From: Colius striatus
Lineage: Eukaryota > Chordata > Aves > Coliiformes > Coliidae
Assembly: GCF_028858725.1 (NCBI RefSeq)
Contig: NC_084769.1
Location: 2,597,001 to 2,661,000 of the forward strand
Length of the DNA: 64,000 bases
Reading direction: 5' to 3'
Part shown: positions 1 to 11,520 of the stretch, one piece after another
Numbering within the stretch: the stretch's first letter is position 1
How the letters are laid out: each line of letters starts with the position of its first letter
The notes under the pieces: generated by a model
What the model saw: the letters and a program-made list of their open reading frames with translations, nothing else
Databases searched by the model: none
Told to the model about the DNA's origin: nothing
Position numbers and translations under genes: made by a program

Positions 1-924
1 GAGCTGTGATACACAGCAGCATCAGTTAAACACCTTCTTTTTTCCTCAAAATGCCAGATCTGAAAGCCACTTAAACACTATTATAAATGCAACCTTGGCA
101 TGTTTGCTAAACCCCACCATTAATCCCAGTTTCCAAAGCCTCCAGGCAGGACATCAGGCTTGGAGGGCCCTGCAGTCTTCCCCAATGTACACCTCCAAAG
201 GCAAGGCAGCCAGGCAGGCTGTCCCCAGGACTTAAGGCTCAGAACAAATTGAAAATCACTGATGGAATATTGTGCAGTTTGTTCATATTAGGAGCAGTCA
301 AAAATCATCCATAATGTAACAACGTACATGCACCAGCAGGCTCACGCCAGATAATTTAACCATGAGGAAATGGTCTTTGAAATGGTCCCTGATGAGATTT
401 TGCTTGTTCCTAAGAGAATCCAGATGTATTCCAGAATGGCATTTTAAAACCACTTGCTAAAATTACACCCCCTCCCAGTCATTACGGTGCATTATGGTGA
501 CACTCTGCAGTTGGGATTTTATGGGGAAAATTACCTCTGAGCTGTATTTTTCCTGTTAAATGCTCCCTCTCCAGTACCTGAACCCCCACTTTGACGACTG
601 CAGGCATCTCATTACCTGACATACACATTCCCCAGGCTTTGCATTTGGCAGAAGACACATTGTAGGACAAATTCTGCCTTCTGTTATCCCTGGGGAGATC
701 ACTCAGTTCTATTCATCTCGACATCACAGGGGTTACGGTACAGTAACAGAGAGTAGAATTTGGCCTGAGAGCCAGGATTTCACCCCAAAATGTTAACTCA
801 TGCTTTTTATAGCTGCAGAGTGGAGCAAACCAAGGGGAACCAAGCACCCTTCCACCCTTGGTCACTCCACAAGAAGGGAAATTAAGTGTGTTATTAAAAT
901 GGTTCCCTGATTTTACACTTTGCT
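1..924. other. Non-coding flank, no gene seen
   Basis: Unique-looking AT-rich sequence. No exon with credible splice sites, no RNA gene and no recognisable repeat was found. Only short chance open frames occur. Confidence 0.6.
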
Positions 925-968
925 GGGGATCTTAGAGGTCTTTCCCAACTGAAATGATTCTATGATCT
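925..968 (+). mobile_element. CR1 LINE 3'-end fragment
   Basis: A short stretch ends in gtctttcccaactgaaatga followed by ttctatgat. This is the characteristic 3' terminus of avian CR1, read on the + strand. Only about 45 bp remain, which is typical of a severely 5'-truncated copy. Confidence 0.6.
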
Positions 969-3900
969 CCCCATGAAGCCAGACAGCAAACCATCCAGGA
1001 GCTTTGTAAGGCAGGAATGTATGATTTTAAGGTTTGCTCTTTGCATTGCTTTGTCTCCAACGTGATAGAAGCAACGTGTTGGATGCACCAGCTGGCTCAG
1101 ACTGCGTAGGTCAAGGATGCTGCAGCTAAACCAGAGAGAACCCAAACAGCCACAGAGCCCAGATTGGATTGGATTGGGTTCCTCATTGGTATTTTAAGGA
1201 AGACACAGAGTCCTTGTATGTATAACTAAGACTTGCAAGCTTGCCCTACCACGGGCCATGCTGTCACCCCTGTGACTGCAGTGACAGCAGCTACCAGCCC
1301 TGCAGACCCTCTCCCCACCAAAGCAGCCACGGACTCTACAAGAGAGGGGATGCACCAAGCATCCACATTTCCCATCAGGATAAGGGTCACAAGACTCCTT
1401 TTCTTTTCCTTTTATTTCCCTTTTTTTTTAAAGATTTGACCTTGAGAGGGAAATTCATGGGCAACCCTAACAATAACTGACTTCCCCCATCTGTGTTAAG
1501 TGCTGGGGAAAGCTATCAGGCAAAGAAAATTGATTCCCTTTCAGAGACAGAAACAGACCCAGAGAGGGATTACATTTCCCTGCAAGGTTATTATATTCAA
1601 TGTTAACATTATTTAAAGGGTTTTGAATGGAGCTGTACTCCACAACATCTCATTATGGAGTAAAATCTGCTTAATGATGACGCTCTGCCCATCCCCACTG
1701 CTTTATGGGGTGCTTCCATTACCATTAGAGATGCTCCGCGTCTGGGAGTGATGAGCATCTATCACAGCAGCCTCGTGAGGATGGGAAAGGAAAGGAGAGC
1801 CTTGCTGTGCAATAACTGTGGGGGTTTCTCTCTGCAAAATCCCCAAAGTTGTAAGGATTCAGTTCAAACACGTGGGATTTTGCACTTTGCTGTAGCGCTT
1901 TTTTTTTGCACTGGAAGCCTTCAGAGGGTTTGATCCATTAAACACAGGGTCCTGTGCCTTAATCTATTTGTACTGGCTGTTTCCTTCCCGTCATACAGAA
2001 CCCGTCAGGAGTTTAAAACCATCTGAAACGTGGTCATTTATTTCCACATTGCATTACTAAGTGTATGAGCAGCACTTATCACCCAGTAACACACCTGCAG
2101 TGCCAGCACCTTTGCATTTCTGAAGCTAAACACGTTCATACAAGTGGATAAGCAACACGGGCTCATACAGCTTTTCTTGGGCTTAGCCAGCAAAGCCCTT
2201 CCAACACTTTCTTTTTTCCCCCCTGAAAAACAAAATTCTTCCAAGAAAATGAAATCAGTTTGGATTTTATAAACACGTTGCTAGGAAATGTCTACATTTC
2301 CAGCGAAAAATCCACATTCTCTGACCAAATGATGTCAGAGGCTGGGAAAAGATGCTTTGACACAATGCCATCTTCTTTATCAAACATGGTGTTTAACCAA
2401 CAGTATCTGCAGCAGTGCCTGTCCTTGGAAGGAAGGTGTGAAAGGGGTCTTTACTTTTAAGCTTGCACGTTGTGAAACTCAGAGGAAAAAAACGATCTCC
2501 CACTCCTGGACCCAAGAATACAAGGTTCTGGTAGGTTGAAAAGGTTCATTGCTCATTCAAAAAGCAATATCAAACACATTTTCATACCGAAACACTCGGC
2601 AGATTGGTCTTCTCACAAAGGAAAAGATTAACAGGTGACTTGGCCATAATATCTAACATATCTAGTACATGTCGTGCTGCAGTCTAACAGGAGAGTGCTC
2701 TGCAGCCTCACAGGCAACGTTATCAAAAGTTACCCCAGCTGGAAGTCGAAATTTAGTCTAGTAGAGCTTAAATTAGACAGATTCATTTCCTACCTTATGT
2801 GCACTTAATGAAGGGAGCGATTTACCCAGTGCAGCATAAATCAGGTTCAGGTCAGCCTTCCCAAAGGGCCTTCTTCCCCTCCCTCTCAGAGCTTCTAACT
2901 GCAAAGAAGTCTTGGCTTTCTAAGCTTTCTCTTATTAATTGAATCCTATTTAATGCAAGCATGCCTATATTTACAACGAACAGGGGAAACATTTCTGCAC
3001 AGGCGTTGGTACTCAGTGGAAACACGGTTCTGCATTGCCTTGCAACTCGTAACTCAAACCTGCCCCTTGCAAAGACGTTTTACCGCCCTCAGAAGGAATA
3101 AATCCAGTGCACTGTGACCCTACAGCACCCTCAGCAAGTCACATCCCCCCACAGACAGGCAGCAGCCAAGGATCCCCCATCCCCCAGACCCTGAAGTCCG
3201 GAGCTTTCCCACCCCCTTTGTGCCTTTGTGTCCCCACCATCGGGGTGGAAAGAAACAGCTCCAATTCTGATGCATTCCTACAGACAAAGAGAGGGTTTCA
3301 AACTCTTTCTTTTCTTTTCTTTTTTCCCAGCCTGCTATTAGTGTGATTAATGGGAGGAGAGGAAAACGGTGTAAGGGGAAGAGAGAGGCATCCTGCTCCT
3401 CTGAGCTGTAGCTGTCCAGCCAGCAGCCCACCCCTCCAGCTTGGAGATGGATGAGGTTGCTGCACGCCAGAAAGAGGAGCCAACAGGCCAAGCTGAAATC
3501 CCACCCCAACCCTGTGTTTAATATTTATGGCTGGATTAGAACACCAGGAGGCTCAATCACACACGGGTTTTGAATTACTCGCGAGTTTTCCCCACTCTGT
3601 CCTCTTCACCTCCAGCAGCAGCAGCAGTACCTCCATATGGAAGCATCCTAGCTAACTCACCCAGCCAGCTCTGCAGACAGAGAGCAATTTGCCAGTCAAC
3701 ATATGCATTATTCAGAAAATCCCCATGGGCAAAATTCCTACACATGGCTCAACGAGGCGCAGATACCTCAACCCAGTCCCCAAGCCCTCCAACAACTGGA
3801 TTTTAATAACTTTAATAACCTAAATACTGTGAGCTAATGTTACAGAGTAGGTTTGTAGTTTTTATTGTACTTATTTGGGTGCAGGAGTGTTTTGAATTGC

Positions 3901-4084
3901 TTGTGAGAGGCTTTAGCTGTTTTCCTTGTCAGCATGACGGCCCCGGGCTTGCAGTTTGATGCACGGCTCCACTGCTTCAGTCTAACAATTTTGCCTTCTC
4001 CCAGCTGCCTTAGATTTCAAAATAGTCCTAAATTGCAAACTAGAAGAAAGAGAAATATGAGGAGTTTATGAAAGTTCACAAGGA
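969..4084. other. Non-coding flank, no gene seen
   Basis: About 3.1 kb without a supportable gene. Short open frames on both strands have no recognisable domains or paired splice sites. Confidence 0.6.
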
Positions 4085-4595
4085 GGGAGGTCCCTTAATC
4101 ACAGAGTCGTTACGGTTGGAAAAGACCTGTAAGATCATCGAGTCCAACCCCTCACCTCACACTGCCAAACCATCACTAAACTAAACCATATCCCTCAGCA
4201 CCTCACCTATGCCTTGAATATCCCCAGGGATGGTGACTCCAGCACCTCCCTGGGCAGCCCCTTCCAATGCTTAATAACCATCTCAGTGAGAAAGTTTCTC
4301 CTAATGTCCAACCTTTCCTGGCACGACTTAAACCCATTTCCTTGTGTTCTGTCATTTGTTACTGGAGACAAGAGATTGACCCCCCACCTCATCCCACCTT
4401 CAGGTAGTTTTAGAGAGTGATCATGTCTCCTCTCAGCTTCCTGTAGCCTGAACACTCCCTCAGCCACTCCTCATCAGACCTGTTCTCTAGACTCTTCAGC
4501 TTTGTTGCCTGTCTCTGGACACACTCCAGCCCCTCCATGTCCTCTTGGCCCAGAACTGAACACAGTATTCAAGGTGCAGCCTCTCTGATGAACAC
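4085..4595 (-). mobile_element. CR1 LINE fragment
   Basis: The left edge, cagagtcgttacggttggaa, is the reverse complement of a CR1 3' end. It is followed by the conserved CR1 block around ccaacccctcacctcacac and, further in, ggcccagaactgaacacagt from the end of ORF2. The copy is 5'-truncated and diverged. It is the same subfamily as the copies at 5455-5862 (opposite strand) and 50975-51665. Confidence 0.9.
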
Positions 4596-4913
4596 TAACC
4601 TGTAGGCATGAGCAGAAAGCCATTTGAAACATCTCCTTCTACAGTGGTCCCTATTCCCCTGCACTGCTCTAAGGGATGAGGCATCCAGACACCTGGTGCT
4701 TACTAAAACCTCAGCAGAGTTTATGAACTGCTGCCAGCAGCCTCCAGCAGCTTGTTAACCCCTCTTCATTTGCAACTCTAATAGCCAGACATTCAGCTGA
4801 TCTATGTATGGGACGTGTGGGATTTTGGACTTCTCACTGATGAAAGATGCCCAACCAAAACTCATTGCTTACAGGAGAAGTTTTTCCTTCCAAGCCTGTT
4901 TCTAGCACACGAG

Positions 4914-5245
4914 TAGAATCATAGAATTGTAGAGTCATTTTGGTTGGATTTAAGGTCCTGGAGTCCTATCCCTGCCCTCACCCTGCCCAGCCCAGCACTG
5001 ACCCACAGCCCTCAGCACCTCAGCCCCACGGCTTTGGGATCCCTCCAGGGCTGGGCACTCCCCCAGCTCCCTGGGCAGCCTGGCACAGGGGCTGACACCC
5101 CTCTCAGGGAAACAGTTCTGCCTCAGCTCCAACCTCAACCTCCCCTGGGGCAACTGCAGCCCATTGCCTCTTGTCCTGTCATTCGTTACTTGGGATAAGA
5201 GACTGACCTCAGCTTGCTACAAGCTCCCGTCAGGGAGTTGCAGAG
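4914..5245 (-). mobile_element. CR1 LINE fragment
   Basis: It begins with agaatcatagaattgtagag, the reverse complement of a CR1 3' terminus, and continues through the block ctccctgggcagcctggcac. It belongs to the subfamily also seen at 15658-15764, 39195-39576 and 62865-63130. Confidence 0.9.
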
Positions 5246-5267
5246 AGTGCCATTATGACTACAAACA

Positions 5268-5435
5268 GAATCACAGAAAGGTTTGGGTTAGAAAGGACCT
5301 TTAAAGGTCGTGTAGTCCAACCCCCCTGCAGTGATCAAGAACATCTTCAACTAGATCAGGTTGCTCCAAGCCCTGTCCAACCTGACCTTGAGTGTTTCCA
5401 GGGATGAGACATTTATAATCTCATCTAACCTACAA
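5268..5435 (-). mobile_element. CR1 LINE fragment
   Basis: It starts with agaatcacagaaaggtttgg and contains ctagatcaggttgctccaag, a CR1 3'-UTR block in reverse orientation. This is a third subfamily in the 4.1-5.9 kb CR1 cluster. Confidence 0.85.
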
Positions 5436-5454
5436 ATGTTACTGGCTTCAAAGG

Positions 5455-5862
5455 AATTATGAGAAGTGGCTGAGGGAGATGGGATTATTTAGCCTTAGAG
5501 GAGGCTGAGAGGAGATATGATCACTCTCTAAAACTACCTGAAGGGGAGTTGTAGTGAAGTGGTTGATCTTTGCTCTCCAGTAATGAATGATAGAACACAA
5601 GGAAATGGGCTCAAGTTGCACCAGGAAAGGTTGAGATTGGACATTAGGAGAAACTTTCTCACTGAGATGGTTTTTAAGCATTGGAAGGGGCTGCCCAGGG
5701 AGGTGCTGGAGTCACCATCCCTGGAGACACTCAAAAGAGGCATAGGTGAGGTGCTGAGGGATATGGTTTAGTTCAGTGATGGGCTTGGCGGTGTGAGGTG
5801 AGGGGCTGGACTCGATGATCTTACCGGTCTTTCCCAACAGCAACGATTCTGAGATCCTGTGA
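5455..5862 (+). mobile_element. CR1 LINE fragment
   Basis: Sense-orientation CR1: the ORF2 tail (gctgagggagatgggattat), then the 3' UTR, ending in ggtctttcccaacagcaacg and a decayed attctgagat terminus. Its sequence mirrors the minus-strand copy at 4085-4595, so the two form an inverted pair. Confidence 0.9.
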
Positions 5863-8800
5863 ATACTATCCTGCACCCATGCAGCATGCAGAAACAGGCA
5901 GAGCAAAAGTAAATCTGTAAATTATCTCTTTTCCATGTGAACATGTTGAGTCACAAGTTAATTAATGGTAAGTTACATGAGAAAACTCCATAATGAGCCT
6001 CCAACTCTCTGAGTCAGACGCCCACAGGTTGGAGGAGGAAAGAAAGAGGGGGAGAACAGCTTGCAAAAGGATGCCCTGAGGAGCAGGATCAGGGGTGAGC
6101 AGCCATCCACCCGTCAAATAACTCCCCAGAAAGAGTTATATAGAGCATGATGAGAGATGTCAGTGCTTAAAAGGAAAAAAAAAAGAAAGAGATAAAATGC
6201 CAGAACTCTACAAGCAACAATTTGCCAGAAAAAGCAAAACAGCTGAGAAGAAGTAATCTGATCCACATTTTTTTCTCATTTTCTTCATTAATTTTAAATA
6301 CCAAAACTTACAGGAAGGCAAGCCCTAAGAAAAAAAAGATAAAGAGATAAATTAACTCTTTCCTTTCTGTTTAAATAAAGAGGCACAGATCTTTCTAGTG
6401 GTGTCTCCCCTTCTTTTGAGAGGATGGGACCAGAGAGAGCAGGCTGCTAAGAAGTAGACACCCACGAGAAGGTGGCTGAGAGCTATGCCAGCTAGAGATC
6501 TCATCAGGGGCTTTAGCCCAACACAGGCACCTGCCTCTGGATGGGGAGAGTTGGGAAAAAAAACCTCAAAACCATTAGACAGATCTGCTTTTCCTTCGTA
6601 GTGTGGCCAAGAGGGCAATGGACAGCTTTCCCTCCCATCAGATATCAGGACCAGATGGTCTTCTTGAGATCTGTTTTTTGCCTCTGAATGCCACAGAAAT
6701 GAGTAATCTTCTAAAAAGTGATTTATTCACAAGCCTGTAAGAGCCTCTCAGGTGTGACTGGCCTCTGGTTTGGTTTGCAGAACCAGTCCTTCAACCACTC
6801 ACTGTTCTCCTTTCCTTCTCCCTGTCTCTTTTCTGTGTGTAGCCAGAGGGTCACTGCAGTTTGATTAGTAACATCCTAAATTATTGGGGTTCATTCCATT
6901 CTGCATTTCTGACAGGTGCTGGGATATCTTGCTTTTTGCAGCAAGACTGCTATGAAACAAGGGCGATATCTGCTAGTGGAAACACCTTGCAATAAAGATA
7001 AGGACACTTGGACCACAGTGGAACCTGTCACTGATGTGGTGCTGAGTGACTACTGTTATGAGTATTAGAAATGCTTTCATTTCTAATGGAGCTCCAAGTG
7101 GAAACTCCAAGTCTCTCTCCAGCTAAGCAGGTATGAAACATCCAGTCTCATAAGTGCATCACCAAAGGGGGAAAAAAACCAAACCCTGCAAGTCTTATTG
7201 CCAAGAAGCCACTTCACTGGCAACTTGTAGAGGCATTCCTCTTCCCACCATTAATCTCAAAACACACCTCCTTACCTTGTTCTCCTGCAGGAGGATGGTC
7301 ACAAAGATGTAACTCAGTTGTGTGCAGATAGTAGAAAGCAGCTGGCTTACATCTCCCCAACAAACACCACCCAGCCCAGGCATCCTCAGAGTGTTTCTTT
7401 GACCTGATCAACTATACTGTATCCATAAAGACACGGTGCTGACAGCCTTTCTAAGTTTCTATTCCAGCTGAAACCCAAACCAGAGGTGCTCCAGGTCAGC
7501 TTGGTTAGAAGAAGACTGGGAAGCCACAGCCCTCACCCTGCAGCCTCTTTCCTTTCCAGCTGGTGTCCATGTTCTGACCAATTTGGCTTAAAATTCAGAA
7601 ATACTTTCCCAGATACAAACTGAAGATTTTTTTTGAGTCTCTATTTCCACATCCCTCAATTTGAGAGTGAAGAGGGAGGCTGGACAGAGAGGATACAGTC
7701 CTGCTTTCAGCAAAACATCCACTCCTGGTGCTCTGGCTTTCATCTGAAGTTTCACTTTCTCCCACCATTGAAACCACGATGAGGAAAAGGCAGGAAAGAG
7801 CAATTCCTGTTCCATATCTGTTTCCATAGAAACACCAAAATTAAGGGAGAGAAAAGGCTTTTAACATGGTCCAGTCCAGCCAGCTGCCAGGGCAGCAGTG
7901 AGCACCAGCCCTCAAGTTTCAAGCCCAGCTCACACCTGAGCCAACAGAACGCACCACCGTGGGAATTGCACAGAGTCTGACTATCTCAACCAGAGCTACA
8001 CGTTGCTGTGAGTTAATCAGGGAGCCAAGGCTTCCCCTGACCATCTCCCAGGGGTACTCCTCCAGCTGTGCACAAGCAGTGATGGGCACCAGCCACCCTC
8101 ACTCTCAGCTCTTGCCTCGGGAGCTCACGTACGCATTTCACTGACGAGATGCATAAAGATCACCCGCCGAGCAAGGGAGTTATTTGGACAGGGTTAGCAG
8201 GTTTGCAGGATCCAGATGGAACACACAACTCCTCCAAGAATGTGAATATCATCTTTTTTTATTCCTTTTCTCTTTTTTTTAGCAAATTAATACGGGCCAG
8301 GAGCCAGCCTGTGTCAAGAGGAACGCTCACATAAGGGAAGCAATCACACCAACGGCCCTCTGTCCTAACAAACCATCAGCATATTTCCCATTGCTGCTGG
8401 GTTTTGAGCTAGAAAATAAACAGGGGGGGAAAAAAAGCAGGTTACAACCTGCTACCTGACACCAAGGACCCCCTGGTTTTGACAAGACGTGTGCTCCATC
8501 GATGGCTAAGAAGGAGGAATTTCACCTTCTTCCTTTTGCCTCTCATGTGAACACTTGGAAATGAAAACATATGCAGCAAGAAATCCCCGGAGCAGTAATG
8601 AAAACTGGATGCTACTTCTTGTTACTTTCTAAATTTGATCTATAACAGGAACACCAAAAAAAGATGTGCAAAGGAATGTTCTTCCCCCCACCCCACCCCC
8701 CCCAACCCCAGCTCTGCTAAATGACAACAAGCTTTTCCCTGGTAGTTTGCAATGCTGTCTCTGTTTCATAACAACACAATAAAAATCACAGTGAGAAACA

Positions 8801-10874
8801 CTAGAAGAGACTGACAGGGTAAGACAGGAACAAAGTCTAAAACCAAAAGCATCAAGAGTAAGCTCTTAAGTCTCTTCTTCCTAATCTTCCCAATGATCTT
8901 CTCCGCTGTTCTGTTTTATTACCTCTCAGAAGGGTTTTAGCTTTCATATATATTGGAATTACTGGGGAAAGGAAACATTTTAGACATTTAGACATCCCAG
9001 CTCTTTCAAGAGCGGTTTCTTAACCTTTAATCCTCCTTCCTCCACCCGCGGGCCGTGCAGCGTGCAAGGCAAAAGGTCAGTGATGTGGACAAAGGCACTA
9101 GTCTGAGTCTAACTCATTTGTCTTCCACCCAAGCTATCTGCAGTCAGTGCACAAACACACACCACTGGCTTTTAGTACTGCTAAGGGCTGATGTGCTCAG
9201 CTTAAATACTGGTAAGCATTTGAAGTAGTGGACACCCACGCATGGCCAAGCAGAAGGGCAAGTGGGCTTACCTGGGAGGGAGAGCACCACATCAGCTCCC
9301 CCCAAAGGGCTCACAGTTGGCCAAGCAGGTCCTCAGATGCTGCAAATGGGCTCTGCTCCCTCTACCTGCATCCTGGGACCTCTTTGGAGAGGATCAGTCT
9401 GTCTGTGATCAGCTCTGCTCTGCCATCTCTACTCCCAGAGCTGTCAGCTGAGCTCATTAGGGGCCACGGCCATCATGACTGTAATGATAGACACGTGGCC
9501 CAGCCGCCTGCTGCAGCCCCCTGTCACTGCTGTGCACCCAAACACTTCATCTGTGCTTTGGGATGGTTCTTGGCAGGCTTTTTCTAAAGTAAACGTTAAC
9601 AGCAAAGTTAGCTGCAGACACTCAAAGGCTGGGCAGCTTGATAGGAATGCTTAGCACTGCCATGATAAACATTCACAAGGCTCTCCAGGGAGCAGTGCTT
9701 TCATTTCCTCTGCCCTCTTGCTGACGAGGTGACAGTCTTGCCTTGCACGAGCTGCAGACACTCTCCTTACATCACCAAGAAGGCTTGGGGGCCAGGCAAG
9801 CTCCAAGTGAGGCTGCCAGGCAATAATGTGCATACACTACAGGCACCTGGCCTCAGTGACCTCTCAAAATACATTTGCTTCATCAGTTCCATAATGCTGT
9901 CCCCTTGTGCCCACGCCTACAAGAGACTTCATTGTTTTCCACCAGTCGCTTCACTCTTCACAAGCTCTCAAAGGAGCAGTGCAGACACATGAAATAGGTG
10001 CAGGCACTGGTGTACACAGGGATAGAGCAGCACGACCCACCAGCTGAAGGCAGCTTGCCAAAAAGCCTCTTCCTGGTGAAACAGTGAACACAACAGAAAA
10101 GGATTAAAAGCATGAAAAGAGTTTCAGCCTTTCTGCTGCTTTTCCACACCAAATTGATTAACCCAGCCAAATATTTGGCCCCAAAGCATTCTTCCCTTAA
10201 ACTCATTCACTCTAAAACTCTTTTTGTTTGAGGCAGAAAGGATGGGTGGAAGCTGAGAAGCAGGAGCACAAGTCACCCTTCTCCCTTCCCTCGAGGTATA
10301 GGAGTTGATCAGAATAGGCTGTGAGCTGGGTTTGCTCCCAGGGGGACACTGCAGATGAGTTTCAGCATGATGAAATGATGATTTTGCTGTGACCCAATGG
10401 GACTTCTTTGTCTGTCTATAGAGAAGCCTTTAATGAGCTCACAGCTCACATGGTTTATCACCATAGTTGGTGATGAGCAACTTTGGATCTGTGGTAGGGA
10501 GATGAATAGAGATACAAGTTTGAATATTCAAGTACAGAGAAATATGCCTGATGATGCCTTTTGTTAGATACCCCAGCCACTGATTTATGCTCACTGAAGC
10601 TAAAGATAGAGTCTGGAAGGCAGCATGAAATGTTGGGTCTGCCGTATGGAGCTTAAATACAACTGTATGCTCAAGAAGACGACGCACGTTGCTGCGTCTC
10701 TGGGTCTCACGTGGTGGATCTGCAGGTCTGGAGCAAATGCTGATTTCAGCTCCAGCTAAATGATACTGCAGCCAAAGCTGTGGCTGTCAGAGATGGGCAC
10801 AGAGAGTGACCTTAGCCTGTTGGGGGATTAATTGCAGATGCAACTAAAGATTTATCAGGGAATCAGTAATAGGG
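5863..10874. other. Non-coding flank, no gene seen
   Basis: Five kilobases without a supportable gene. The only conspicuous local feature is a C-rich run at 8684-8709. Open frames up to 119 codons have no recognisable product. Confidence 0.55.
8684..8709. repeat. C-rich tract
   Basis: Runs of five to eight C separated by single A residues. The - strand therefore carries several closely spaced G runs that could form a G-quadruplex. Nothing else marks this as functional. Confidence 0.5.
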
Positions 10875-11520
10875 ACCATAGAATCATAGAATGGTAGAGG
10901 TTGGAAGGGACTTTTAGAGATCATCCAACCCTCCTGCAGAAGCAGGTTAACCTAGATCAGGTCACACAGGAACGTGTCCAGGTGGGTTTTGAAGCCCTCC
11001 AAGGAAGGAGCCTCCACACCCTCCCTGGGCAGCCTGGGCCAGGGCTCCCTCACTGAAACAGTTTGTCTTTATGTTTAAATGGACCTTGTGTGTTCCAGCT
11101 TCATCCCATCACCCCTTGTCCTGTTGCTAGATACCATTGAAAAAAGTGTTGCCTCAACCTCCTGACACCCACCCTTTAGATATTTATAAATGTTAATAAG
11201 ACCCCCCCTCAGTCTCCTCTTCTCCAGACTAAACAGCCCCAGGTCCCACAGCCTTTCCTCGTGTGAAAGATGTTCTATACCCTTGATCATCCTGGTGTCC
11301 CTGCACTGGCCTCTCTCCAGCAGTTCCCTGTCCCTCTGGAGCTGGGGAGCCCAGAACTGGACACAGGACTCCAGATGAGGCCTCACCAGGGCAGAGCAGA
11401 GGGGGAGCAGAACGTCCCTCGCCCTGCTGCCCACACTCTTCTTGGCATCCCAGAATGCCATCCCTTTCAAAGTCGCACTGCAGTTTGTCCCCACTAGACC
11501 CGTTTCTTTTGATCAGTATG
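10875..11520 (-). mobile_element. CR1 LINE fragment with ORF2 remnant
   Basis: The left edge is atagaatcatagaatggtag (reverse CR1 3' end), followed by a 3' UTR and then an ORF2 C-terminal remnant. Read on the - strand, 11075-11494 stays open for 139 codons and contains CR1-like blocks such as [22 protein letters not shown] and [11 protein letters not shown]. This is the C-terminal region downstream of the reverse transcriptase core. The 5' part, with the catalytic residues, is absent, so the copy cannot be autonomous. Confidence 0.93.

Noticed and set aside
8237-8285. T/C-rich run ending in ttttttttag, like a splice acceptor
   Set aside because: No matching donor or coding exon follows.
11075-11494. 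139-codon minus-strand frame as a cellular gene
   Set aside because: It carries CR1 ORF2 C-terminal blocks and lies within a CR1 fragment, so it is a retroelement relic.
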